Source: Lentisphaerota bacterium
GTDB taxonomy: Bacteria > Verrucomicrobiota > Kiritimatiellia > UBA8416 > JAFGTH01
DNA: 7,201 nucleotides
Direction of reading: 5' to 3'
NCBI GenBank assembly: GCA_016934225.1
Contig: JAFGTH010000068.1
Coordinates: 1 to 7,201, forward strand
Part shown: positions 1 through 6,944 of the stretch, one piece after another
How positions within the stretch are numbered: the stretch's first letter is position 1
Layout: each line of letters opens with the position of its first letter
Made by a program: the position numbers and the translations under genes
The notes under the pieces: generated by a model
Database searches by the model: none
Told to the model about the DNA's origin: nothing
The model's input: only the letters and a program-made list of their open reading frames with translations

Positions 1-866
1 CTGGTTTTGCGGATGAAGCTGCGCCTGGAATTGACGGCCAGATCAAGGCAACCAAGGAATTGGGTTGGAAGTTTATCGAATCTCGAAATATAGACGGAAA
101 GAATATTCATGACTTATCCGACTCTGAATTTGATGTGGTCTGCGGCAAATTGCAGGATGCCGGGATTCGGATAAACTGTTTCGGTTCGGCGATTGCGAAC
201 TGGGGCAAGAGCATTACGGATCCGTTTGATTCGTCTCTGGCCGAAATGGAGCGAGCGATACCGCGGATGAAAAAGCTCGGCACAAAATTAATTCGTATTA
301 TGAGTTTTGCGGTTCTCAAAGATCGCGGCCCTGACGACCAGATGCAGGAAGAACGATTCCGGAGGGTGCGCGAATTGCAGAAGCGGTTCAGCGATGAAGG
401 GCTTGTGCCTGTTCATGAAAATTGCATGAACTACGGCGGAATGGGTTGGCATTATACGATGCGTCTATTGGAGAATGTGCCGGGATTAAAACTGGTTTTT
501 GATACCGGTAATCCGATCGGTTCTGACGACATGTATAAAGATCCGCCGCGTCCAAAGCAATCATCATGGGAGTTCTATTCGCATGTGAAAGATCATATCG
601 CATACGTTCATATCAAGGACGGCATATGGCATGAAGACACCGGCAAGGCGGAATACACATTTCCCGGTGAAGGGCAAGGTGATGTGCGTCGTATCATGCG
701 CGATTTAATTGCGAACGGATATGACGGCGGGATATCAATAGAGCCTCATATGGCGGTTCAGGCGCATGACAAATCAATCAAGGCCGAAGCGGACGTTCGG
801 TACGACAACTATGTTGAGTATGGTCGCCGGATGTCGAAAATAATCGAAGAAGCAAAGCGGAAGTAA
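1..866 (+). CDS. Sugar phosphate isomerase/epimerase-like TIM-barrel protein (5' end outside the window)
   Basis: The reading frame is open from base 3 and runs to TAA at 864-866, giving 287 visible residues. The first visible residues, GFADEAAPGIDGQIKATKEL, look like the start of the first strand and helix of this family, so probably only a few N-terminal residues are missing; the TTG at 60 is internal. The fold is inferred to be the xylose-isomerase-like TIM barrel (AP endonuclease 2 family). The four acidic or His metal ligands expected of the family are present in order: Glu139 in VHEN, Asp167 in FDTGNP, His203 in YVHIKDG and Glu247 in ISIEPH (visible numbering). Members typically isomerise or epimerise keto-sugars or inositol derivatives in the cytoplasm with a divalent metal; the substrate cannot be read from sequence. 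It ends 9 bases before mutS and is probably co-transcribed with it. The family call is firm and the specificity is unknown. Confidence 0.88.
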   Translation, partial: GFADEAAPGIDGQIKATKELGWKFIESRNIDGKNIHDLSDSEFDVVCGKLQDAGIRINCFGSAIANWGKSITDPFDSSLAEMERAIPRMKKLGTKLIRIMSFAVLKDRGPDDQMQEERFRRVRELQKRFSDEGLVPVHENCMNYGGMGWHYTMRLLENVPGLKLVFDTGNPIGSDDMYKDPPRPKQSSWEFYSHVKDHIAYVHIKDGIWHEDTGKAEYTFPGEGQGDVRRIMRDLIANGYDGGISIEPHMAVQAHDKSIKAEADVRYDNYVEYGRRMSKIIEEAKRK

Positions 867-875
867 CAGCACTCA

Positions 876-3377
876 ATGGCCGACATTGCTACTCCCATGA
901 TGAGGCAGTATCGCCGCATCAAGGGCGAGATATCGTCTGAAATCATACTTTTCTTCAGGCTCGGCGATTTCTATGAGATGTTCTATGAAGACGCCAGAAC
1001 GGCTGCGCCGATTCTCAATATTGCTCTGACAGAGCGAAACAAAGTTCCGATGTGCGGCGTTCCTTTCCATTCGGCGGATAATTACATTGCGAAATTGGTG
1101 CGCTCTGGACGCAAGGTGGCTATATGCGAGCAGGTGGAGGACGCTGACGATGCCAGGGGCATTGTGCGCAGAGAAGTCACCCGGGTTATTACTCCCGGCA
1201 CTGTGACCGAGGACAACATTCTTGAATCGGCGCGGCACAACTTCTTAGCTGGAATTTCGCATGCGGGCAATGTGTTTGGGCTGGCATTGCTTGACCTTTC
1301 CACAGGTCTCTTTCAAGGTCAGGAGATTAAGACTCTGGACGGGCTTAAAGGAGATTTAATCCGTTTTTCACCAAGCGAATGTATAATACCGGAAGTCGAA
1401 GCGGAAAATATGGCATTGCGCGGCGCCGTTGAAGATGCAATAGGCGGCAACGTCAGTGTATGCGATGATTGGCCGTTCGAGTATGAAACGGCGCGCGACA
1501 ATCTGATAAGGCATTTTGGAGTGCATTCCCTGGAAGGATTTGGAGGGGAAGGCAAAATTGCGCTGGTGTCGGCTGCCGGCGGAATTCTTCACTACGTTCG
1601 CGAGGAACTGCGGCGTCATGTCGCGCATATCAAATCTTTTCGTGTCAGAAACACAAGCGATTTTCTGGTTCTCGATGAGTCAACTTGCGCAAACCTGGAT
1701 CTTGTGCCGCGACGAGGCAGGGATGAAAGCGCAAGTCTGTTGAAAGTGCTGGATGTTACCAGTACCGCTATGGGAGGGCGTGAGCTTCGCGAGTGGATTC
1801 TGCAACCGTTGTCCGACTTGTCCGGGATCCGCCGCCGCCAGGAAGCGGTTGAAACTTTCTGTAAAAATCGTTCGTTATTGCTTGATTTACGCAACACGCT
1901 TGGAGACGTGCGCGATTTGGAGCGCCTTATTGCGCGAATAGGCTCCGGTAGCGGCAACGCGCGAGACGTTGTTGCAGTGGGAGTATCGTTGGCGTGTCTG
2001 CCGACAATCAGGGCTGTTGTTGATTCGGTCAAGGCCGGGCGAATAACGGAATTAGCCGAGGCGATTGTTCCTTTGCCGGAACTTGTTGGCCTGATTGAAC
2101 GATCAATTGTTGACGAACCGCCTATTACATTAAAGGAAGGCGGCATCATCAAACCCGGTTATAGCGCTCAATTGGATGAGCTTGGCAATGCGGCGACTGA
2201 AGGCAGACAATGGCTGGCGGAATATCAGACGCGCGAACAGATACGTACGGGGATCAAAAACATCAAGGTCAGGCACAACAAGGTGTTCGGCTACTATATA
2301 GAAGTATCGAAAGGTCAATTGGCTAATGTGCCTTCGGATTATATTCGCAAGCAGACGCTCGTGAACGCCGAACGTTTTATCACGCCGGAATTAAAAGAAT
2401 ATGAGAACAGGATAACGGGCGCGCAGGAAAAAGCCGTGGCGCTTGAGTACGAGTTGTTTTCCGAAATTAGAGACAGGGTCACAAGCGAAACGCAACGCAT
2501 ACAGGCCGCCGCTGCCGCCATTGCGGAACTGGATGTGCTGGCTTCTCTCGCCGATCGTGCCGCCGTGTTGCGATATGTCAAGCCGGGCATTACCGACTCC
2601 GATCACATTCACATCAAAGGCGGCCGTCATCCTGTAATAGAAGAAATTCCAGACGCTGAACGATTTGTTCCGAACGACACATTGCTTGATTGCGATGAAA
2701 ATCAACTCATAATCATCACAGGCCCCAATATGGCCGGAAAATCCACATACATACGCCAGGTAGCTTTAATCGTTATCATGGCGCAAATGGGATCATTTGT
2801 CCCTGCCGACTCGGCAGAGGTGGGCATTGTTGATCGTGTGTTTACGCGTGTTGGCGCGAGCGACGATTTGGCGCGCGGACGCAGCACGTTTATGGTCGAA
2901 ATGCAGGAAACCGCAAACATACTCAACAACGCCACCTCGCGCAGTCTTATTGTCCTGGACGAAATCGGCAGGGGCACCAGCACGTTCGACGGCATCAGCA
3001 TTGCGTGGGCGGTGGCCGAATATCTTCACAACAATCCGGCGGCAAAGGCCAAAACACTATTTGCCACGCACTATCATGAATTGACGGATTTATCCATTAC
3101 AATGCGCGGCGTCAAAAATTACAATGTATTAGTTCGGGAACAGAACGATAAGGTGGCATTTCTGCGCAAGATTGTGCCCGGCGGCTCCGACAAGAGTTAC
3201 GGCATTCAGGTGGCTCGATTGGCGGGAATGCCGGACGATGTGGTTGCCAGGGCAAAAGAAATTTTGTCCAACCTGGAAGAAGGCGAGTTGGGCGAGTCAG
3301 GCCAGCCGAAAATTGCAAGGAGACGGGCAAGCAAGGGCAAGCCTGATTCTTCACAGATGAACCTGTTTGATTTGTGA
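876..3377 (+). CDS. mutS: DNA mismatch repair protein MutS
   Basis: This is a full-length MutS1 of 833 residues (E. coli has 853). It recognises mispaired or looped DNA and, using ATP, recruits MutL. The N-terminal mismatch-binding domain carries the Phe-x-Glu wedge as F32-Y33-E34 in GDFYEMF, preceded by the typical PMMRQY. The connector, lever and clamp regions follow, with the conserved stretch around HNKVFGYYIEV near residues 466-477 and the NAERFITPELKEYE segment after it. The ATPase domain has Walker A GPNMAGKST at 616-624, Walker B with D695-E696 followed by IGRGTSTFDG, and the His-containing FATHYHEL at 729-736. The last residues include QMNLF (827-831), which fits the beta-clamp-binding consensus. 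ATG 876 is chosen because it aligns with the family N-terminus. A GGAAG at 859-863 is a spaced-out, modest ribosome binding site that overlaps the end of the upstream gene. No key residue is missing. Confidence 0.98.
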   Translation: MADIATPMMRQYRRIKGEISSEIILFFRLGDFYEMFYEDARTAAPILNIALTERNKVPMCGVPFHSADNYIAKLVRSGRKVAICEQVEDADDARGIVRREVTRVITPGTVTEDNILESARHNFLAGISHAGNVFGLALLDLSTGLFQGQEIKTLDGLKGDLIRFSPSECIIPEVEAENMALRGAVEDAIGGNVSVCDDWPFEYETARDNLIRHFGVHSLEGFGGEGKIALVSAAGGILHYVREELRRHVAHIKSFRVRNTSDFLVLDESTCANLDLVPRRGRDESASLLKVLDVTSTAMGGRELREWILQPLSDLSGIRRRQEAVETFCKNRSLLLDLRNTLGDVRDLERLIARIGSGSGNARDVVAVGVSLACLPTIRAVVDSVKAGRITELAEAIVPLPELVGLIERSIVDEPPITLKEGGIIKPGYSAQLDELGNAATEGRQWLAEYQTREQIRTGIKNIKVRHNKVFGYYIEVSKGQLANVPSDYIRKQTLVNAERFITPELKEYENRITGAQEKAVALEYELFSEIRDRVTSETQRIQAAAAAIAELDVLASLADRAAVLRYVKPGITDSDHIHIKGGRHPVIEEIPDAERFVPNDTLLDCDENQLIIITGPNMAGKSTYIRQVALIVIMAQMGSFVPADSAEVGIVDRVFTRVGASDDLARGRSTFMVEMQETANILNNATSRSLIVLDEIGRGTSTFDGISIAWAVAEYLHNNPAAKAKTLFATHYHELTDLSITMRGVKNYNVLVREQNDKVAFLRKIVPGGSDKSYGIQVARLAGMPDDVVARAKEILSNLEEGELGESGQPKIARRRASKGKPDSSQMNLFDL

Positions 3378-3448
3378 GCGCCGGGCAAAATACTGCCGGT
3401 TCTCAATGCTGGCGCTGTGGCCATGGTTTTGTTCCCGTGAGTGTAAAT

Positions 3449-4816
3449 ATGATCGGAAAGCATAAGCTTCTAATATGCGTTGTTTCATTGTTCGGCATGT
3501 CGGCATTTGCCACTACGTTGATCGTCACGAAAGATGGAGCAGGTATCGTAGCAACGGAAGCTGGCAAAGTCGGCGACAAGATAATCTACATTGATCGTCA
3601 GACCGGCAATGAAGAAGCGATAGACATCAACAAGGTTGACGGTGTTGTGCCGAGTGTCGAAAGAGGCAAACAATACGAACCGGATCGCATTCAGAAATAC
3701 ATTGATAGAATCAAGAAGCTGCAGAAGAAGCACTACCGATTAACCAGGCAACTGAACGAGCAATTGCAGCAATGGGAAGCGCTCCAACGGCCGTCGCCCG
3801 AGTTGGAATCGGCGATTGTTGAAACTGTGGAACTGTTTGCCGCCGGCAACAGGGGAACTGACGAGTACAAAAAAGCCTGTCTTGCCCTGGAAATGCTCAA
3901 GTACAAGGATTTACGGGGCGATTATACTCAAAAGATTGATCGGTTTATAGAAACCATGAAGAGCGAATATCTATCCGTCAATATGAAGCGGCTGGAGGTC
4001 ATGACAGGCGATGCTCAAACCGATATAAACGTGTTCGTGAAGGCAAGGACATTAGGCGAAGAAATGTTACGAATAGCGGCGCATGATAACGAAAAAATGA
4101 AGATTGATCGTTTGCTGGCGGCTGCGCGCAAGCGCACGTTTGACACCAACGCTCAACTTGCGCGCACATCCTTCGCCCGGGAAAAGTCTATTGATTCGTA
4201 TCTTGGCAGCGCGAGGATTCTGCATCTTCTTAAGCAGGAAGTGGCCGGCACCGACGTTGCGAGGAGGGAAATAGACAAAAGCATGGCCGCGATTATCGGG
4301 CAAATCAGCGTTATAGAACCGACGTATGACTTTACTTATGAAGGTTTTCCAATTAGTCCCGGCGATACAACGTTGTTGCGGATGACGCGTCAGTATGCTT
4401 CTGTCGTAACGTTTGCCACAGTGCCGGTAGAGACGGAATGTTTTATGTTTCCCATACAGAAACCGAAGCATATTCGGTTTGGTCTGGCGTTTCGTATGCC
4501 TGTGCGCTTGCTGTTCAGAATGGCGCAACCTGCCGACAGGGAATATGCAATGGTGGTCATGTTGAGAGAACAAACAGGAATGCATACGCACACGATAATG
4601 ATAAACGCATTTCAAATAAAACGGGGCCGCTCCGATATTACAGTCAACGAAGATTTCTCAGATTTGGACTCTGGATTTGTGCCTGTGCGCGAATTGGAAG
4701 GGGGCGTTTATTATTTCATTTACCTTGCCTGCCGGGTTAAAGCCGAAGGTTCTGACATCGGTGATCAGTGGCAGGCAATCAGCGCAACGTGCGCCTGGCC
4801 GACGGTCTATCGGTAA
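3449..4816 (+). CDS. Exported protein of unknown function with coiled coil
   Basis: I do not recognise this family. From ATG 3449 the product is 455 residues and begins with a clear Sec signal peptide: MIGKHK, a hydrophobic core LLICVVSLFGM, and a likely cleavage site AFA|TT after residue 21. The mature N-terminus (about 22-70, TLIVTKDG...KIIYIDRQTG...IDINKVDGVV) reads like a small beta-rich domain. Residues about 80-113 (RIQKYIDRIKKLQKKHYRL...) are probably coiled coil, followed by a mostly helical region to about 285 and a beta-rich C-terminal region (about 290-455). It has no membrane anchor after the signal, no lipobox and no catalytic motif I can name, so it is probably periplasmic or secreted. 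The frame stays open upstream to GTG 3374, which overlaps the mutS stop as GTGA; that start would place 25 extra residues before the signal peptide and has no ribosome binding site. GAG at 3439-3441 is a weak one for ATG 3449. It lies 71 bases after mutS with no promoter seen, so it is likely read from the mutS transcript. Confidence 0.8.
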   Translation: MIGKHKLLICVVSLFGMSAFATTLIVTKDGAGIVATEAGKVGDKIIYIDRQTGNEEAIDINKVDGVVPSVERGKQYEPDRIQKYIDRIKKLQKKHYRLTRQLNEQLQQWEALQRPSPELESAIVETVELFAAGNRGTDEYKKACLALEMLKYKDLRGDYTQKIDRFIETMKSEYLSVNMKRLEVMTGDAQTDINVFVKARTLGEEMLRIAAHDNEKMKIDRLLAAARKRTFDTNAQLARTSFAREKSIDSYLGSARILHLLKQEVAGTDVARREIDKSMAAIIGQISVIEPTYDFTYEGFPISPGDTTLLRMTRQYASVVTFATVPVETECFMFPIQKPKHIRFGLAFRMPVRLLFRMAQPADREYAMVVMLREQTGMHTHTIMINAFQIKRGRSDITVNEDFSDLDSGFVPVRELEGGVYYFIYLACRVKAEGSDIGDQWQAISATCAWPTVYR

Positions 4817-4825
4817 ATTGGTCGG

Positions 4826-5665
4826 CTAAACGCCTAATTGATATCTGACAAATCGCCTGATCGAGAGAGTATCGCCCAGTTGCTTGCTTTTTTCCGAGAG
4901 AAGCGCCGCGATTGATTGTTTGGGTTCTTTTACGAAACCTTGATCAACTAGACAAACTTCCGCAAAAAATTTCTTGATTTTTCCGTCCACAATTTTCTGA
5001 ACAATCTGCGGCGGTTTGTTGCCGTCCACCTGTTTGGCATAAATATCCCTTTCAGCCGTAATTTTCGTTTCGGGAACATCGGTGGAAGTCAGATAACCCG
5101 GATTAGCGGCCGCCACATGAAGCGTCAGATCCTTAAGCAATTCTTTGAATTGTTCTGTTTTAGTTGTTTCCGGTTTTTCGCATCCCAGTTCGACCAGGAC
5201 TCCGACTTTGCCGCCCATATGAATATAAGAAGCAACCTTGCCGACGTCCTTGAGCACAAAGCGGACATTACGTCTGGCGACAATATTTTCTCCGATTTCG
5301 GCTATTTTTCGTGTTAACTCATCCTGAACCTCATCAGCCAGATTACCATCGGTTGCGCAGGCTCTTGCTGCCAATTCTCTGACGAATGCCTGAAAAATCT
5401 GATTTCGTGTAACGAAATCGGTCTCACAGTTAATTTCGACGAGCGAAGTAATTTTGTCGTCTTCTGTGGTTGCCGATGCAATGATGCCTTGGTTGGCTGT
5501 GCGCGCGGCTTTCTTTGCCGCGACGGCCATACCGCGTTCGCGCAGGAGAATTATTGCCTTGTCCATATCACCGTCAGCTTCGACGAGTGCTTTCTTGCAT
5601 TCCATCATACTGACGTTGGTTGCGATGCGTAATTCTTTAACGAGGGTTGCAGTAATCTCAGCCAT
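4826..5665 (-). CDS. tsf: Translation elongation factor Ts
   Basis: EF-Ts exchanges GDP for GTP on EF-Tu in the cytoplasm. The 279 residues match the usual bacterial length (E. coli 283). The N-terminal UBA-like domain (1-50) contains MMECKKALVEADGDMDKAI from residue 20. The core has the EF-Tu-contacting TDFV at 82-85 inside EINCETDFVTRN, the HMGGKVGVLVEL strand at 149-160, HVAAANPGYL at 183-192, and the C-terminal FFAEVCLVDQGFV at 233-245. The usual TGAGMM turn of the UBA-like domain reads TNVSMM here, a mild variation. ATG 5665 is supported by GGGAG 6 bases upstream and lies 29 bases after the rpsB stop, the standard rpsB-tsf arrangement. The gene ends 9 bases from the end of the convergent exported-protein gene, and no pyrH or frr follows on this strand. 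Confidence 0.97.
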   Translation of the reverse strand: MAEITATLVKELRIATNVSMMECKKALVEADGDMDKAIILLRERGMAVAAKKAARTANQGIIASATTEDDKITSLVEINCETDFVTRNQIFQAFVRELAARACATDGNLADEVQDELTRKIAEIGENIVARRNVRFVLKDVGKVASYIHMGGKVGVLVELGCEKPETTKTEQFKELLKDLTLHVAAANPGYLTSTDVPETKITAERDIYAKQVDGNKPPQIVQKIVDGKIKKFFAEVCLVDQGFVKEPKQSIAALLSEKSKQLGDTLSIRRFVRYQLGV

Positions 5666-5671
5666 CTATCT

Positions 5672-5676
5672 CTCCC
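5672..5676 (-). promoter_or_regulatory. Ribosome binding site of tsf
   Basis: On the minus strand the 29-base rpsB-tsf spacer contains GGGAG followed by AGATAG and the ATG at 5665, a near-ideal Shine-Dalgarno at 6-base spacing. It shows that tsf can be translated independently of the S2 stop codon on a shared mRNA. Confidence 0.8.
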
Positions 5677-5694
5677 AGTATTAGCAGGTTATCA

Positions 5695-6690
5695 TTATCC
5701 GGCCGGTTCGACGGCCGGTTCTTTTGGCTCATTAGCCGGTTCCTGGCTTTCTTTTTTCGCTTCCTTCGCGCTTGTACGGGTTACATTTGTTGCAGTCTTT
5801 TTTGATGCGCTGTCAGACTTGGGAGTCCGTTTTCTTACAGGCTTTTTTTCTTTGATTTCTTTATTGTCTTCCAAGTGAGCCTTTTCCTGAGCAGCCTTTT
5901 TTGCTTCGGCTTCCTGTTCGGCCCTAGCTTTTCTCTTTGCTTCGTCTTCCGCCTTTTTCTTCTTTGCAATTTCGGCAAGTTTCTTGTCGTATTCCGACCT
6001 GGCGGCGTTGATGGTGTTAGCCGCTGTTTGAGCTATGAGCTTGATGGCGCGAATTGCGTCGTCATTTCCGGGAATGGGAAAATCAATCGGGTCAGGATTG
6101 CAATTGGTATCCACGATCGCAATAACCGGTATGTTAAGTCTGTTGGCTTCGGAGACCGCGATTGCTTCGCGCATGATATCAACGACTATCAGAGCCCCGG
6201 GTTGTGTGTTCATTTCAACGATGCCGCCGAGATTGCGCGTCAGTTTTTCCAGTTCGCGTCGGAGACGGGATGCTTCCTGCTTGTGAGAAGTAAAAGCGTC
6301 GCTTTTCTGCAGTTCTTCTATTTCCTTCATGCGCCGGATTCTTCGGCGAACGGTCTCGGAATTTGTGAGAGTTCCTCCGAGCCAGCGGTTGGTGACATAG
6401 GGCTGTCCGCAGCTTTTTGCGGCGTCGCTTATGACCTGTTGCGCCTGCTTCTTTGTGCCCACGAAAAGAACGCTCTTCCCTTGGGCCACGACCTCGCCGA
6501 TAAACTGCATGGCATTTCTCAGCATGACCAGACTCTTGGCCAAGTCTATGATATGGATCCCATTGCGCTTATCAAAGATATAGCGCTTCATTTTCGGGTT
6601 CCAACGTTTGGTTTGATGACCGAAATGGAGACCGGCTTCAAGCAGATCTCTTACGCCGATGTCCTGATGGACTTCACCTGTAGCTGCCAC
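5695..6690 (-). CDS. rpsB: 30S ribosomal protein S2 with long C-terminal tail
   Basis: S2 sits on the back of the 30S subunit, contacts 16S rRNA and helps bind S1. The start is placed at GTG 6690 because AAGGAG lies 6 bases upstream and the protein then begins MAATGEVHQDIGVRDLLEAG, close to the family N-terminus; the open frame reaches ATG 6807, but those 39 codons have no S2 character and overlap leader hairpins. Family signatures are LLEAGLHFGHQTKRWNPKMK (16-35), RNGIHIIDL (42-50), NRWLGGTLTN (101-110) and PDPIDFPIPGNDDAIRAIKL (199-218). The conserved core ends near residue 230. E. coli S2 is about 241 residues, whereas this protein is 331: residues about 231-331 form an added tail that is Lys/Glu/Ala-rich and helical-looking (about 236-283), then basic (KKPVRKRTPK), and ends in EP-rich repeats. 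The tail is in frame and uninterrupted. It is first in an operon with tsf. Confidence 0.96.
   Translation of the reverse strand: MAATGEVHQDIGVRDLLEAGLHFGHQTKRWNPKMKRYIFDKRNGIHIIDLAKSLVMLRNAMQFIGEVVAQGKSVLFVGTKKQAQQVISDAAKSCGQPYVTNRWLGGTLTNSETVRRRIRRMKEIEELQKSDAFTSHKQEASRLRRELEKLTRNLGGIVEMNTQPGALIVVDIMREAIAVSEANRLNIPVIAIVDTNCNPDPIDFPIPGNDDAIRAIKLIAQTAANTINAARSEYDKKLAEIAKKKKAEDEAKRKARAEQEAEAKKAAQEKAHLEDNKEIKEKKPVRKRTPKSDSASKKTATNVTRTSAKEAKKESQEPANEPKEPAVEPAG
5702..5742 (-). repeat. Short direct repeats encoding the EP-rich end of S2
   Basis: The octamer GCCGGTTC (plus-strand reading) occurs at 5702-5709, 5714-5721 and 5735-5742. In the rpsB frame these encode Glu-Pro-Ala/Glu-Pro steps in the last 15 or so residues of S2. 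This is a small coding repeat that could arise by slippage or selection for composition; no other role is visible. Confidence 0.55.
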
Positions 6691-6696
6691 GATATT

Positions 6697-6702
6697 CTCC
6701 TT
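6697..6702 (-). promoter_or_regulatory. Ribosome binding site of rpsB (decides the GTG start)
   Basis: Minus-strand AAGGAG followed by AATATC and GTG at 6690-6688. This is the strongest Shine-Dalgarno in the window, and it fixes the S2 start at GTG rather than at the in-frame ATGs further upstream, which lack one. Confidence 0.88.
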
Positions 6703-6714
6703 GTTTGCCACTTG

Positions 6715-6742
6715 ATCCGGCGCGCAACAATGCATGCCGGAT
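6715..6742 (-). promoter_or_regulatory. Leader hairpin nearest the rpsB ribosome binding site
   Basis: Arms ATCCGG and CCGGAT pair perfectly over 6 bp around a 16-base loop. The loop-side bases also contain GCAT/ATGC palindromes that could pair in alternative ways. It lies immediately upstream of the AAGGAG, where a bound protein could influence initiation. The function is inferred. Confidence 0.4.
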
Positions 6743-6759
6743 GCCTGGAATCCGCTTTG

Positions 6760-6782
6760 GTCTCTCATGTGGCGCGAGAGAC
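6760..6782 (-). promoter_or_regulatory. Middle hairpin of the rpsB leader
   Basis: On the rpsB sense strand, GTCTCTC and GAGAGAC form a perfect 7-bp stem with a 9-base loop (GCGCCACAT). It is a compact hairpin in the middle of the untranslated leader, without a following U-run. Confidence 0.45.
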
Positions 6783-6792
6783 ACTCGCTTCC

Positions 6793-6838
6793 GTCCCGCA
6801 AACGCACTCGAGGCCGTTGCCGTGAGTTTTTGCGGGAC
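6793..6838 (-). promoter_or_regulatory. Promoter-proximal long hairpin of the rpsB leader
   Basis: GTCCCGCAAA and TTTGCGGGAC form a perfect 10-bp stem. Inside it, after an asymmetric internal loop, CAC/GTG and then GGC-AACG-GCC can pair with a TCGA bulge, giving a composite helix over 46 bases. It begins about 8 bases after the predicted transcription start, so it would cap the 5' end of the mRNA. It may act in regulation, RNA stability or both. Confidence 0.5.
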
Positions 6839-6852
6839 TGATAAAAGTGGAG

Positions 6853-6880
6853 AGCATATCAGAGATTAAACACAAGACAA
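6853..6880 (-). promoter_or_regulatory. Predicted sigma70-type promoter of rpsB-tsf
   Basis: On the minus strand a TTGTCT (-35-like, 6880-6875) is followed by a 16-base spacer and TATGCT (-10-like, 6858-6853). The -10 is preceded by TGA, giving an extended -10 (TGnTATnnT). The region upstream is T-rich, which would suit an UP-like element. The predicted start near 6846 leaves the leader hairpins intact. It is the best match in the 254-base gap, but the assignment rests on consensus only. Confidence 0.5.
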
Positions 6881-6944
6881 GAAGAAAAACCGAAAGAAAT
6901 GAGAGAAAATTGAGACATAAAAGTTAAAATACGGAACGCAACCG

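Larger units (their letters stand above)
6691..6846 (-). promoter_or_regulatory. Structured 5' leader of rpsB-tsf mRNA, possible S2 autoregulatory region
   Basis: Between the predicted transcription start (about 6846) and GTG 6690 lie about 155 untranslated bases with three perfect inverted repeats on the rpsB sense strand: 10-bp arms (6838-6829 with 6802-6793), 7-bp arms (6782-6776 with 6766-6760) and 6-bp arms (6742-6737 with 6720-6715). The last hairpin ends 12 bases before the Shine-Dalgarno. None is followed by a U-tract, so they are not simple terminators. In gammaproteobacteria, S2 represses its own operon through the rpsB 5' UTR; that this leader does the same is inference from position and structure, and I do not recognise a known consensus in it. 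Confidence 0.5.

Noticed and set aside
1616..2152. Minus-strand open frame of 178 codons inside mutS
   Set aside because: It lies fully within the conserved MutS coding region, shows no motif, and is a complement shadow.
3378..3448. Promoter or terminator between mutS and the exported-protein gene
   Set aside because: AGCGCC/GGCGCT repeats are far apart and have no T-run; no convincing -35/-10 pair is visible.
4067..4615. Minus-strand open frame of 182 codons opposite the exported-protein gene
   Set aside because: It has an atypical His/Arg/Cys-rich composition and no initiation signals; the plus-strand frame has a signal peptide and better coding character.
4772..4797. Nested inverted repeats GCGCA-ACG-TGCGC and CAGGC/GCCTG as a tsf terminator
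   Set aside because: The two stems overlap and compete, lie inside the coding end of the opposite gene, and have no U-tract on the tsf strand.
6691..6807. N-terminal extension of S2 from ATG 6807
   Set aside because: The 39 extra residues do not resemble S2, overlap two of the leader hairpins, and lack a ribosome binding site, whereas GTG 6690 has AAGGAG at ideal spacing.
5875..6825. Long plus-strand open frame (316 codons) opposite rpsB
   Set aside because: It is antisense to a certain S2 gene; its Phe/Leu/Cys-rich start is the complement of the Lys/Glu/Ala-rich tail, and it has no family resemblance or ribosome binding site.
6793..6838. Rho-independent terminator for either strand
   Set aside because: The 10-bp stem is strong, but neither side is followed by a T-run, and it lies downstream of the rpsB promoter candidate, fitting a leader element better.
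6920..6944. Terminator after the beta-helix gene
   Set aside because: Minus-strand CGGTTGCGTTCCG followed by a T-rich stretch gives only a 3-4 bp stem, too weak to call.
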